Positions 17,861-26,140 of a stretch of 64,000 nt of DNA are shown one piece after another. This DNA is from Curvibacter sp. AEP1-3 (GTDB taxonomy: Bacteria > Pseudomonadota > Gammaproteobacteria > Burkholderiales > Burkholderiaceae_C), in assembly GCF_002163715.1 (NCBI RefSeq), contig NZ_CP015698.1, positions 620,001 to 684,000 of the forward strand, given 5' to 3'. The position numbers and the translations under genes are program-made. Position 1 is the stretch's first letter, and every line of letters starts with the position of its first letter. The notes beneath the pieces were generated by a model. It was given only the letters and a program-made list of their open reading frames with translations. It had not been told where the DNA came from and did not search any database.

Positions 17861-18670
17861 CTCCCTCGATGGCCTGGTCTTCGGCAACGCCACCCACTGC
17901 CCTTCAATGGCATGGATGGCGATACGGTGGTCGAACACGTCAACCAGCGCAGCATGGGTGCTTGCATCATTGCTCGCGCCGTGGTGGGTCACCCGCCCCT
18001 GCGCCATGACCACCACCTGCTTGGCATGCAGAGCCATGCTGATTTCGTGCAACACGCTCACTACCGTGGTGCCTTGCGCCACCAAAGCGCGCACGACGTC
18101 CAGCCAGTCGGCTTGGTGCGGCGGGTCCAGGTTGGCCAGGGGCTCGTCCATCAGCAGTACTTGGGCCTGCACCGCCAGTGCCCGTGCCAACAGCACCCGC
18201 TGACGCTCGCCGCCGCTCAGGTGGCCCAACGGGCGGCAACGCCAGTCCCACGCCTGGGTCGCACGAAGCGCTTGCTCTACGGCCGCGTGGTCTGCCGGGC
18301 TGGCGGGCGCCAACCAGGCTTGGTGCGGCAAACGACCCAGCAAGGCCACGTCCCATACCGTCAAATCATCGGCAGAAGTTTCGTTCTGACCCAGCCAGGC
18401 CAACTGGCGGGCGCGCTCGCGCTGCGGCAGTGACTGCATGGGTTTTCCCAACAGATGCACCGTACCGCTATGGGGCAGCACTCCGGCCAGACAGCGCAGC
18501 AAGGTGGACTTGCCCGCTCCGTTGGGGCCGACGATGCTGGTCCATTGGACTGCCGCAATGTCTACTGACACACCGTGCAGCACCTGCTGCTTGGCGATGC
18601 CATTTCCGAGGCTGGCGCTGATGGAATCTGCGCGGATAGCTATGTTTTTCATAGCATTTTCAAGCATCAT
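17837..18670 (-). CDS. btuD: Cobalamin/iron-chelate-type ABC transporter ATP-binding protein
   Basis: An ABC ATPase of the FecCDE/BtuD family: Walker A GPNGAGKST, signature LSGGERQR, Walker B VLLMDEPLANLD, H-loop VLHEISMA. 277 residues. Overlaps btuC by four bases. The first ~20 residues coincide with an interspersed-repeat copy (18606-18660), and the last ones with structured repeat B, so both ends of the protein have been remodelled by repeats. It powers corrinoid import with BtuC and BtuF. Confidence 0.9.
   Translation of the reverse strand: MMLENAMKNIAIRADSISASLGNGIAKQQVLHGVSVDIAAVQWTSIVGPNGAGKSTLLRCLAGVLPHSGTVHLLGKPMQSLPQRERARQLAWLGQNETSADDLTVWDVALLGRLPHQAWLAPASPADHAAVEQALRATQAWDWRCRPLGHLSGGERQRVLLARALAVQAQVLLMDEPLANLDPPHQADWLDVVRALVAQGTTVVSVLHEISMALHAKQVVVMAQGRVTHHGASNDASTHAALVDVFDHRIAIHAIEGQWVALPKTRPSREDRNGCSA
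18606..18660 (-). repeat. Interspersed repeat, GCTATCAAAA family, at the btuD 5' end
   Basis: On the minus strand: TGCTATGAAAAACATAGCT, CCGCGCA, TTCCATCAGCGCCAGCC. It matches the family order and encodes the N-terminal residues of BtuD. Confidence 0.65.
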
Positions 18671-19755
18671 GTGGCACCTCCGCTATGCCGGCCACCCCGG
18701 TGCATCAACCACAGAAGGTAGCCACCGCCCAGCACTGCGGTAAGTACGCCCACGGGCAGCTCTTGCGGTGCCAGAAGGCCACGCGCCAGCGTGTCGGCCG
18801 CCATGAGCAGAACGCCGCCCACCAAGCTGGAAAGCAACATCAGGTGGGCATGGGTGGTTTTGACCATAGAGCGCACCAGGTGCGGCGCCGCCAGCCCCAC
18901 AAAAGCGATCAGCCCTGTTTGCGCCACCGCCGTACCGGTGGCCAGCGCCAGCACAGCCACCAAAGCGGCGCGCATGGGCGCGACCGGCAGACCCAGGCTG
19001 AGTGCAGTTGCGTCCCCCAGGCTCAGGCCGTCGAGCACCCGTGCCAACAGCCAGGCGGCCAGCACACACACCAGCCACACACCGGCCATGAGGTTGAACG
19101 AAGTCCATCCTACAAAGGCAGTAGATCCCAGCATGAAGGCCTGCATGGCCTGCAAAGAATCGGGGGTATAGAGCAATACCAGGTGGGTGGTAGCACCCAG
19201 CACCACTCCCACCACCACACCCGCAAGCAACAGGCGCAGGGTGTGGCCCACACCTCGGCTGAGCAACAAGGTCAGCAGCACTGCGGCTACTGCGCCCACA
19301 AAAGCCGCTCCGGTCAAGCCGATGCGCACCCACACGCTGCTGGAAAACACGCTGACCGCCACCGCACCATTCATCATGCTGCCGGCGCTGCCGCCACCCA
19401 GCATGCCTGCCCCACCGCCTAGGGCCGCCAGAGCCAATGCCACGCCCAGCGAAGCGCCAGAGGCGCTTCCCAACAGATAAGGGTCCGCCAGCGGGTTGCG
19501 GAACAAGCCTTGCGCTACCGCACCGGCCAAGCCCAACAGCGCACCAGCCGCCCAAGCGCCCGCGGTGCGCGGCAGCCGGATCTGCCAGACGATCTGCTGT
19601 GCCATGGCCGTCTGGCCCGGATCCTGGTCGGGATTCAGCAAGGGCTTCAGCAAGTTCTCAAACCCGGTGCTGCCCACACAGATACCCACAGCCAGCAGCA
19701 ACAGGGCTGCAAGCACCCCCGCCAGAGCCAGCCAGCGCACCAATGGGGTGTTCAC
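18667..19755 (-). CDS. btuC: Cobalamin-type ABC transporter permease (FecCD family)
   Basis: An inner-membrane permease of the BtuC/FecCD type. IRLPRTAGAWAAGALLGLAGAVAQ is the family hallmark, with NPLADPYLLGSASGASLG following, and FVGLAAPHLVR near the C-terminus as the ATPase-coupling region. The GTG start at 19755 overlaps the btuF stop (GTGA), giving 362 residues and a plausible first membrane helix. The longer upstream frame lies entirely within btuF in another frame and is not used. Confidence 0.92.
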   Translation of the reverse strand: MNTPLVRWLALAGVLAALLLLAVGICVGSTGFENLLKPLLNPDQDPGQTAMAQQIVWQIRLPRTAGAWAAGALLGLAGAVAQGLFRNPLADPYLLGSASGASLGVALALAALGGGAGMLGGGSAGSMMNGAVAVSVFSSSVWVRIGLTGAAFVGAVAAVLLTLLLSRGVGHTLRLLLAGVVVGVVLGATTHLVLLYTPDSLQAMQAFMLGSTAFVGWTSFNLMAGVWLVCVLAAWLLARVLDGLSLGDATALSLGLPVAPMRAALVAVLALATGTAVAQTGLIAFVGLAAPHLVRSMVKTTHAHLMLLSSLVGGVLLMAADTLARGLLAPQELPVGVLTAVLGGGYLLWLMHRGGRHSGGAT

Positions 19756-20627
19756 GACTTGCCTCCGTTGACGGGAGACTTGGTCTCCAGGCACTTGGCC
19801 ATGATGCGCGCGGCCTCGGCCATGCGCGGGCCGGGCCGCACCAACACGTTGGCCTCTTCCGTGGGGAAAATGCACACCCGGTTTTCACGCAACGCGCGTA
19901 TGGATTGCCAACCGGGCCGCGCCATCAAGGCGCCTGCGCTGCGCTGGCCGATCAAGATCACGTCCGGATTGGCCCGGACAATGAACTCGGGGTTGAGCTT
20001 GGGGAACGGGCCCAGCTTGGAAGGGACAATGTTTTTGGCGCCCAGCCGGGTCAGCGTCTCGCCGATGAAGGACGATTCACCCGCCGCATACGGCCCTTCA
20101 TTCACCTCAAAGTACACCTTGGCGCCGCGCGCTTTGGCTGGCAGGGACTGGGCCGCAGCCGACACGCCCGCATCAATCGCGCGCCAGATGCGCTGGGCGT
20201 CTTGCACCTCCAGCAATTGGCCCAGTTTGAGCAATACACGCTGCACATCCGCATGGGTTTTGGGCTCCAAGGCGAACACTTTGATGCCCAAAGACTCCAG
20301 TCGCTCGCCTGCGCGGGATGACTTGGCCATGAGCACCACATCGGGTTTGAGGGCGACGATCATCTCGATATTCGGGTCCAGGCCGCCGCCGACCTGGGGC
20401 AGCTTTTGCAAGCTGGACGGGTAGGTGGAATAGCGGTCCACCCCCACGATGCGTTGGCAGTGGCCCAACTCGCAGACTGTTTCTGCCAACGAGGGCAGCA
20501 GGCTCACGATTCGTTGCGGCGCGGCGGGCAAGGTGATGGTTACTCCGCGGTCGTCGGTGACTTGCAGGGCGTGGGTGGCACCCGCAAAACCAAATACCAG
20601 TGCGATCACGACCATCAGGCGAGGCAC
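19752..20627 (-). CDS. btuF: Cobalamin-binding periplasmic protein
   Basis: A TroA/BtuF-type helical-backbone binding protein: VTDDRGVTITLPAAPQRIVSLLPS, then the GHCQRIVGVDRYSTYP, VGGGLDPNIEMIVALKPDVVL and FPTEEANVLVRPGPR blocks. A signal peptide is read in LMVVIALVFGFAGATHA. The start is uncertain: GTG at 20627 or ATG at 20615 fit a signal peptide, while ATG at 20693 would add residues encoded by structured repeat C. It hands corrinoids to BtuC. Confidence 0.85.
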   Translation of the reverse strand: MPRLMVVIALVFGFAGATHALQVTDDRGVTITLPAAPQRIVSLLPSLAETVCELGHCQRIVGVDRYSTYPSSLQKLPQVGGGLDPNIEMIVALKPDVVLMAKSSRAGERLESLGIKVFALEPKTHADVQRVLLKLGQLLEVQDAQRIWRAIDAGVSAAAQSLPAKARGAKVYFEVNEGPYAAGESSFIGETLTRLGAKNIVPSKLGPFPKLNPEFIVRANPDVILIGQRSAGALMARPGWQSIRALRENRVCIFPTEEANVLVRPGPRMAEAARIMAKCLETKSPVNGGKS

Positions 20628-20705
20628 CCATACGTTTTGCTGCGTGTCCCCCGCCTGCTGCGCAGGCTCCTCCTTGACCTCCGCAAAACGCATGGGAGCC
20701 CCGCC
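20618..20705 (-). repeat. Structured repeat copy C, across the btuF 5' end
   Basis: 23-base arms at 20618-20640 and 20683-20705 pair with three mismatches around a 42-base core. On the minus strand the core reads AGGTCAAGGAGGAGCC and GGGGGACACG. Its inner stem is GCCTGC with GCAGGC, a compensated variant of GCCCGC/GCGGGC in other copies. Confidence 0.85.
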
Positions 20706-20725
20706 TTCCCGCCAGCACCTGAGCA

Positions 20726-20813
20726 GCCGCGGTGGCCAAGGGCTTTGCGGAGGTAAAGGAGGAGCCCGCAACGCGGGCGGGGGACACGCAGCAAAGCTCT
20801 TGGCCACTGCGAC
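20726..20813 (+). repeat. Structured repeat copy D, between cobU and btuF
   Basis: 23-base arms at 20726-20748 and 20791-20813 pair with three mismatches. The 42-base core has AGGTAAAGGAGGAGCC, inner stem GCCCGC/GCGGGC and GGGGGACACG. It points opposite to copy C, 20 bases away. Confidence 0.87.
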
Positions 20814-20860
20814 TGCGGTCCGCCCACCAAGTCGGCGGGTGATTTGCACAAGCCACGACA

Positions 20861-21445
20861 TCACGCAGCCCCCTTCAAAGACAAAGGCAGCCCCGCCGCC
20901 ATCAAGGTCACGCGCTCACACACCGTAGCCACGTCCTGGTTCAAGCGACCCAGCGCATCCACAAAAGCACGCACCTCGCGCCCCATGGGGATCACGCCCA
21001 GACCGATCTCGTTGCCCACCAAAACCACCGGCCCCTTGGATTCCTGAATTGCTATCAAAAGAGAAGCTGCTCGCGCAGTATCCATGGGCGCGGGAGCCTT
21101 GTTTGACTCATTCTCTGCTGGCATCAGCAAGTTGGTGAGCCACAGCGTCAGGCAGTCCACCACCACCAGCGTGCGGGCATCGCTTTGCTGGCGAATGGCT
21201 TCGGCCAAGGCAAGCGGTTCTTCCACCGTGCGCATGCCGGGCACGCGCTCGGCGCGGTCAGCCTGGTGGCGGGCAATACGCTGGCGCATTTCTTCATCCC
21301 ACGGCTGGGCGGTGGCAATCAGCACAGCTTCATGGTCGGGCGAGGCATCCAGCCACTGCCGGGCTAACAGTTCGGCCCGGCGCGATTTGCCACTCTTCTG
21401 GCCACCCAGAATCAGCTCAGTGGGGGCGATGGACATCGTACTCAT
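20861..21445 (-). CDS. cobU: Bifunctional adenosylcobinamide kinase/guanylyltransferase
   Basis: Phosphorylates adenosylcobinamide and transfers GMP. The P-loop GGQKSGKSRRAE, the guanylyl-acceptor region RIARHQADR, and VVVDCLTLWLTNLL are typical. The start at 21445 overlaps the upstream gene by ATGA, giving 194 residues. It contains an interspersed-repeat copy (21048-21100), in a linker after the LTLWLTNLL segment. Cytoplasmic, acting before CobS. Confidence 0.94.
   Translation of the reverse strand: MSTMSIAPTELILGGQKSGKSRRAELLARQWLDASPDHEAVLIATAQPWDEEMRQRIARHQADRAERVPGMRTVEEPLALAEAIRQQSDARTLVVVDCLTLWLTNLLMPAENESNKAPAPMDTARAASLLIAIQESKGPVVLVGNEIGLGVIPMGREVRAFVDALGRLNQDVATVCERVTLMAAGLPLSLKGAA
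21048..21100 (+). repeat. Interspersed repeat, GCTATCAAAA family, inside cobU
   Basis: ATTGCTATCAAAAGAGAAGC, then TGCTCGCGCA, TATCCATGGGCGC and GGGAGCC. It is one of the best preserved copies and is read through in frame by cobU. Confidence 0.75.
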
Positions 21446-22293
21446 GGCTTGAATGCTCCCGCGAGGTCCGCGTCCATCCACTGCAAAAACAGCGCATGCA
21501 TCTTGTGCACACCGTCTGTCAAAGCGGCCGGGCCGGGTTGCAGGATGTCGGGCGATTTGATCTCAAACAGCTGCTGGTGGCGTACTGCGTTCACCTCGGC
21601 CCAGCCTTCTCGCGTAGCCACGTTCTCCGGGCGAAATTTCTTGCCGCACCAAGAGCCCAGAATGATGTCGGGGTTACGGCGGACGATCTCTGCGCCATAG
21701 GCAATGATGCGCTGCTTGCCCATGGGCTCTTGTGCCAACTCGGGAAAGCAATCGTCACCGCCGGCAATGCCCATGAGCTCCGAGACCCAACGGATGGCGC
21801 TGATGTGGGGCGTATCCCACTCCTCAAAAAACACCCTGGGACGCCGGGCACCTGCGGCGACCTTGGCCGCCACCGCGGCTTGCATGGCACGCAGATCGGC
21901 TTGCATGGCCGCGATGCGCTCTGCCCCCTGCTCCACCTCGCCCACCATGGCGGCGAGCTGGTAGAGCATGGAAAAAACTTCGGCCACGCTGCGCTGGTTG
22001 AAGATGGTGACTTGCACGCCGCGCTTGACAAGGTCGGACGCGATATCCGCCTGCAGATCAGAAAAACCCAGCACGCAGTCTGGTTGCAAGTCCATGATCT
22101 TGTCGGTCTTGGCGCTCAAGAAAGCGCTGACTTTGGGCTTCTCTTCCCGGGCGCGGCGCGGCCGCACGGTATAGCCCGAGATACCCACAATGCGATGCTC
22201 CTGCCCCAGCAGATACAGCCACTCGGTGGTTTCTTCTGTCAGGCAGACAATGCGTTGCGGGCCGCGCTCAAAGTTCAGCAGATCGTGCGTCAT
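21442..22293 (-). CDS. BtuF-like corrinoid-binding protein without signal peptide
   Basis: 283 residues of the TroA/BtuF fold: RIVCLTEETTEWLYLLGQ, IVGISGYTVRP, VSAFLSAKTDKIMDLQPDCVLG and RNPDIILGSWCGKKF. Unlike BtuF at 19752, it starts directly with the first domain (MTHDLLNFERGPQRIV) and has no signal peptide or lipobox. It overlaps both neighbours (cobB and cobU) by four bases, so it is made with them. It may be a cytosolic corrinoid carrier, or it may be exported another way. It could also be a paralogue that lost its leader. Confidence 0.8.
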   Translation of the reverse strand: MTHDLLNFERGPQRIVCLTEETTEWLYLLGQEHRIVGISGYTVRPRRAREEKPKVSAFLSAKTDKIMDLQPDCVLGFSDLQADIASDLVKRGVQVTIFNQRSVAEVFSMLYQLAAMVGEVEQGAERIAAMQADLRAMQAAVAAKVAAGARRPRVFFEEWDTPHISAIRWVSELMGIAGGDDCFPELAQEPMGKQRIIAYGAEIVRRNPDIILGSWCGKKFRPENVATREGWAEVNAVRHQQLFEIKSPDILQPGPAALTDGVHKMHALFLQWMDADLAGAFKP

Positions 22294-23723
22294 GCCTTGA
22301 CTCCATCAGGCGCTGTCATCAGCTCGACCACGGCAGCCGGGCAGGAAGGAAACCACGCATGGAAGTAACTTGCACGGACCGCACCGTGCTGCCACACCGC
22401 CTCGCCGGCATCGGGCAGCGGGTCGTGGTCCGGTTTTGCCGTGCGGGTGGCGGCCTGCAGCGTGGTGCTGGTGGTGGAGTAATGGAAGGTGTGACCACGC
22501 AGGGTGCCGCTTTGCAACTGGAGTTGCTGCGGACCCAAGGCCGCCAAACGCTTGTGCATGGTGACCTCACCGGGCAACAAGCCCCACTGTGCATGGCGGG
22601 CGCCGTCTGTAGTGACCAAGGTGTCAAACAACGCCATCATGCCGCCGCATTCAGCCCACACCGGCTTGCCCGCAGCGATGTGCGCAGCCAGACTTTCGCG
22701 CAAAGAGATGTTGTCGGCAATCGCCTGCGCATGCAACTCCGGGTAGCCACCGGGAATCCACACGGCATCACAGCGCGGCAATGTGCCATCGCCCAATGGC
22801 GAGAAAAACACCAGCTCAGCGCCAAGTGCGCGCAGAGTGTCCAGGTTAGCCGCATAGATAAAGCAAAAGGCTGCGTCGCGGGCTACTGCAATGCGTTTGT
22901 GCAACAGGGAAGGAGGCTGGGGTGACAGGCTGTTCTGCGTAGGTAAAGGAGGAGCCCACAAAGCGGGCGGGGGACACGGAGCAGAGCGGCCTGTCGCCCC
23001 AGCTTCCGGCAGCATGTCAGCAGAGCTGAAGCTCACCGACCACCGCTGCAAATCCTTCAGTGTCATCCTCCCCAACGGCGTCTCAGCCAAAGCATCCGCC
23101 GCCGCATCCAGCCTCTCCATTGCATCCGTGACTTCACTGGCCACCGTCAGACCCAAATGGCGCTCCGGAAGCGTCATCGCCGCGTTGCGCATCACCGCGC
23201 CCATGAAATGTTCGGGCTCACGCACGCTGCCTTGCAGCATGGCGGCATGGCGCTCGCTGGCCACACGATTCGCCAACACGCCTGCCCAAGGCAGATTCGG
23301 ACGGTAATGCTGAAGGCCGTAGGCCAATGCCCCGAAAGTACCCGCCATGGCAGATGCATCCACCACCGCCAACACCGGCAGACCGAACTTCTCCGCCAGA
23401 TCGGCAGCGCTGGGGTCTCCGTCAAACAGACCCATCACCCCTTCCACGAGGATCAGATCGGCCTCCTGTGCTGCGGCGTACAAGCGGGCCCGACAGTCCG
23501 CCTCACCCGTCATCCACAAGTCCATCTGGTAGACCGGCGCACCGCTGGCCAGGGTGTGCCAGTAAGGGTCCAGAAAATCCGGCCCGCACTTGAACACCCG
23601 GACCTTGCGCCCCTGACGGGTGTGCAAACGCGCCAACGCCGAGGTGATGGTGGTCTTGCCCTGCCCGGAAGCGGGCGCGGCAATCAGAATCGCGGGGCAA
23701 GAGGCGTTAGATATTGGAGTCAT
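22290..23723 (-). CDS. cobB: Cobyrinate a,c-diamide synthase with a repeat-derived linker insertion
   Basis: An ATP- and glutamine-dependent amidase of the CbiA/CobB family. N-terminal domain: ILIAAPASGQGKTTIT, FKCGPDFLDPYWH, EGVMGLFDG. C-terminal amidotransferase-like domain: RIAVARDAAFCFIYAANL, WIPGGYPE, VWAECGGMMAL. Between the two domains is a segment (around [16 protein letters not shown]) written by structured repeat E at 22912-23007; the frame stays open. 477 residues, slightly long for that reason. ATG overlaps the btuB stop (TAATG). Confidence 0.93.
   Translation of the reverse strand: MTPISNASCPAILIAAPASGQGKTTITSALARLHTRQGRKVRVFKCGPDFLDPYWHTLASGAPVYQMDLWMTGEADCRARLYAAAQEADLILVEGVMGLFDGDPSAADLAEKFGLPVLAVVDASAMAGTFGALAYGLQHYRPNLPWAGVLANRVASERHAAMLQGSVREPEHFMGAVMRNAAMTLPERHLGLTVASEVTDAMERLDAAADALAETPLGRMTLKDLQRWSVSFSSADMLPEAGATGRSAPCPPPALWAPPLPTQNSLSPQPPSLLHKRIAVARDAAFCFIYAANLDTLRALGAELVFFSPLGDGTLPRCDAVWIPGGYPELHAQAIADNISLRESLAAHIAAGKPVWAECGGMMALFDTLVTTDGARHAQWGLLPGEVTMHKRLAALGPQQLQLQSGTLRGHTFHYSTTSTTLQAATRTAKPDHDPLPDAGEAVWQHGAVRASYFHAWFPSCPAAVVELMTAPDGVKA
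22912..23007 (+). repeat. Structured repeat copy E, in frame inside cobB
   Basis: 27-base arms at 22912-22938 and 22981-23007 pair with four mismatches around a 42-base core (AGGTAAAGGAGGAGCC, GCGGGC, GGGGGACACG). It falls at the interdomain linker of CobB and keeps the reading frame. Confidence 0.87.
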
Positions 23724-25570
23724 TATTGAGGCAGATAACGCAGCGTTACGTATGCCGCCCGACCGGGTTGGTTGTAGCCCAGTGCAGTCTGATAGAACTT
23801 ATCGCCTAAGTTGATGACACGTCCCTCTACTGACCAGTCTTTACGTAGTTTTTTGGATGCGAACACATCTAAAGTGGTGTAACCGCCCAATGAAACGGTG
23901 TTGGTGGCATTGTCATAGGCGTCCGACGTAGCAAGTAAGGTGGCACCCAGCGTCCAAGTGTCGATGGCATAGTTCACCGTAGTGCTCAGTTGCAGATCTG
24001 GCCGACGTACCAGCTTTTTGTCAGTGAGCTGGTTGCGGGCATCCAAAAAGTCGAGCGCGCTCCGAAAAGACCAAGGCCCCGTCTCCCCTTGTAAGGCCAA
24101 GGTCCAGCCGTCGAGCTTGACATAGGGAATATTGCTTACTGTTGGTTGGCGCGTGATGAAGCCTTTGATGCGATTTTCGTAATGCACCAAGCTCAAAAGT
24201 TGATCACCGATGGCCAGACTTGCGCCCAATTCGGCGTTCTCGCCGCTTTCAGGTTGGGTAGTCGGATTCCCTTGAAAGTTGGTCGCAACCGGGTCATACC
24301 AATACAAAGTATTGAAGCTCGGAACCTTGAAACTGGTGCCATAGGAACCGTGCAAGCGCAGGTCCTGATTAAATTTAAAGCCATATCCCACCAAACCTGT
24401 GGAAGCGGTGCCGAACTGCGTGTTGTTGTCTTGCCGAGCGTTGACCTGCCAACTGTGCGCGCCCGATGTCCCCGAAATTCCGACAAACGCGGACTGCGTG
24501 GTCCGGTCACTGACGGTATACAGCTGTGTACCGTCAACCAGTTCACGCAGCGCTTCCAGCCCAGCAAACACTTGGCCCCACGGTGTCAAGAGTTCGTTCT
24601 GCCAACTCCATTGCTGCTGCTGTGTATTGAATCGGCTCGTGGACGTGCTGGTAAGACTCGCAGCCCGGTCTGCACTAGTGCTCAACTCCAGTCGGGACTT
24701 CCACGCAGGAAATATCTGCCCTTCCAAGCCCAGCTTACGAATTGCGCTAGTGGACTCGCCTCGAACGTCAAAAGGATTGCGACCTCCGTCGTAATGGTTC
24801 ACTGCATCGGTTTGCAATACTTTGGCGTCCAAGGACCATCTCTCTGTGAACTGCCAATTTAGGGCCGCTTGCACAGCGTTCTGAGCGTAACCATCACGAT
24901 CGGCATTGAATCCAGAAGTGGCGGTCGAACCCAGTCGCGGATTAGTGGCCGAAAAACCACCCTCGTTCTGAGTCTGTACACCCAGCGAGTAAGTCAGGTT
25001 TTTCGCTCCAGCAGTAAAGCCTGTTGACACCTCATTGCGATCCCACTCTCCTGCGGTCAAGCTGGCGTAGGGATGAAAGCCTTCCTTCCCTTTACGGGTG
25101 AATATTTGTACAACTCCTCCCACCGCATCACTTCCGTACAGCGCAGAGCTGGGCCCTTTGAAGACCTCAATCCGCTCGATCATTTCCAAAGGAATCGCGT
25201 CGAAGTTAGGCGAGCCGGTAGTGGAGGAACCGTACCGCACGCCGTCCACCAACAGTAAAACGTGGCGGCCTTCTGTCCCGCGGATATAGACGTTAGAAGA
25301 CTTTCCCAAACCGCCATTGGATGACATTTGGACGCCTGCCATTCGGGCCAGCACCTCTGCGACCGATCTGCCAGAGTTGTTGCGCAACGCTTCGCTATCG
25401 ATCACCGTTAAATCCGCTATGACCTCGTCCACACGCACCTCTGTGCGAGTTGCGGTGATCACCACTTCTGGAAGCTGACGCACCCCTTCCTCCTGAGCCC
25501 AGGTTAACGACGACACAGACAGAACTAACCCCAGAGCCACGATTGGCGCCTTGGAATAAACAAAAGACAT
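23723..25570 (-). CDS. btuB: TonB-dependent outer-membrane cobalamin receptor
   Basis: The start at 25570 (MSFVYSKAP) opens a signal peptide ending near TWAQ. It is followed by a TonB box-like PEVVITATRTE, a plug with SSNVYIRGTEGRHVLLLVDGVRYG and GSDAVGGVVQIFTRKGKEG, and a beta-barrel of about 480 residues that ends in an aromatic-rich strand (YVTLRYLPQ). Around 615 residues matches BtuB. It imports corrinoids into the periplasm. It is the first gene behind a cobalamin riboswitch and leads the long operon to cobQ. Confidence 0.94.
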   Translation of the reverse strand: MSFVYSKAPIVALGLVLSVSSLTWAQEEGVRQLPEVVITATRTEVRVDEVIADLTVIDSEALRNNSGRSVAEVLARMAGVQMSSNGGLGKSSNVYIRGTEGRHVLLLVDGVRYGSSTTGSPNFDAIPLEMIERIEVFKGPSSALYGSDAVGGVVQIFTRKGKEGFHPYASLTAGEWDRNEVSTGFTAGAKNLTYSLGVQTQNEGGFSATNPRLGSTATSGFNADRDGYAQNAVQAALNWQFTERWSLDAKVLQTDAVNHYDGGRNPFDVRGESTSAIRKLGLEGQIFPAWKSRLELSTSADRAASLTSTSTSRFNTQQQQWSWQNELLTPWGQVFAGLEALRELVDGTQLYTVSDRTTQSAFVGISGTSGAHSWQVNARQDNNTQFGTASTGLVGYGFKFNQDLRLHGSYGTSFKVPSFNTLYWYDPVATNFQGNPTTQPESGENAELGASLAIGDQLLSLVHYENRIKGFITRQPTVSNIPYVKLDGWTLALQGETGPWSFRSALDFLDARNQLTDKKLVRRPDLQLSTTVNYAIDTWTLGATLLATSDAYDNATNTVSLGGYTTLDVFASKKLRKDWSVEGRVINLGDKFYQTALGYNQPGRAAYVTLRYLPQ

Positions 25571-25654
25571 GAAAAAAACCCGACTAGAAACTCTCCCCGG
25601 CTTCCCCGCCAGGGCATGAGCGTTAAGGAGTTGCGCCTGGCGCAGCTCCACCTT

Positions 25655-25866
25655 GTTGGCCGGTATCCGGGCTGGTGGAAACAACCTTCATCGTCTTCCC
25701 AAGCGCGTGTTCAAAACGCTCAGTGACTGTGATGAAAGCGGTGTCGAAGTGACACGTCCACTTACCGTTGCGGGGGCAGCGCAGGTTAGGGACCGCCGCG
25801 TGCGGCAGACCCCTCCTGCTTCCCGTTGAACTGCGGCATGCGAACCACACCGCGAGCACCAACAGG
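25655..25866 (-). promoter_or_regulatory. Cobalamin riboswitch upstream of btuB
   Basis: On the minus strand: GGTGCTCGCGGTG, TTCAACGGGAAGCAGG, CTGCCCCCGCAACGGTAAG, GTCACTGAGCG, TTGGGAAGACGATGAAGG and AGCCCGGATACCGGCC, the classical ordered segments of the AdoCbl riboswitch. A GC-rich hairpin (GGAG..GCGCC with GGCGC..CTCC) follows at about 25625-25650 and may be part of the expression platform, as may the T-run just before the btuB ATG. Confidence 0.95.
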
Positions 25867-25915
25867 GCGCATTTTACGCAGCTAATGCTTGCGCCACGCC
25901 TACAATGAATGCCTT

Positions 25916-26140
25916 ATGTCGAATCAGACTCCCATCGACCAAATCGCTGAGCGTGTGGAACGCCTGCTGCTTCGCTATGAAGAATTGCAGCGTACCAACG
26001 CCCTGCTCACCAGCCAGGTGGAAACACTCACCCACGAGCGTGATGCGCTGAAGTCCCGTCTGGGTGCAGCACGCGCCCGTGTGGATGCTCTGCTGGAACG
26101 CATCCCTGACAACTTGGCGACCCACAAAGACCCGACATGA
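25916..26140 (+). CDS. Small coiled-coil protein, ZapB-like
   Basis: About 74 residues from the ATG at 25916 (MSNQTPIDQIAERVERLLLRYEEL), mostly heptad-rich coiled coil (RTNALLTSQVETLTHERDALKSRL). Its position directly before zapA, with a four-base overlap, matches the small coiled-coil gene paired with zapA in many proteobacteria. A division-related ZapB-like role is an inference from this pairing. It diverges from the btuB riboswitch promoter region. Confidence 0.72.
   Translation: MSNQTPIDQIAERVERLLLRYEELQRTNALLTSQVETLTHERDALKSRLGAARARVDALLERIPDNLATHKDPT

Noticed and set aside
17665..20813. CRISPR-like array made by the repeated 42-base cores
   Set aside because: Copies are in both orientations, unevenly spaced, each with its own inverted arms; no cas genes.
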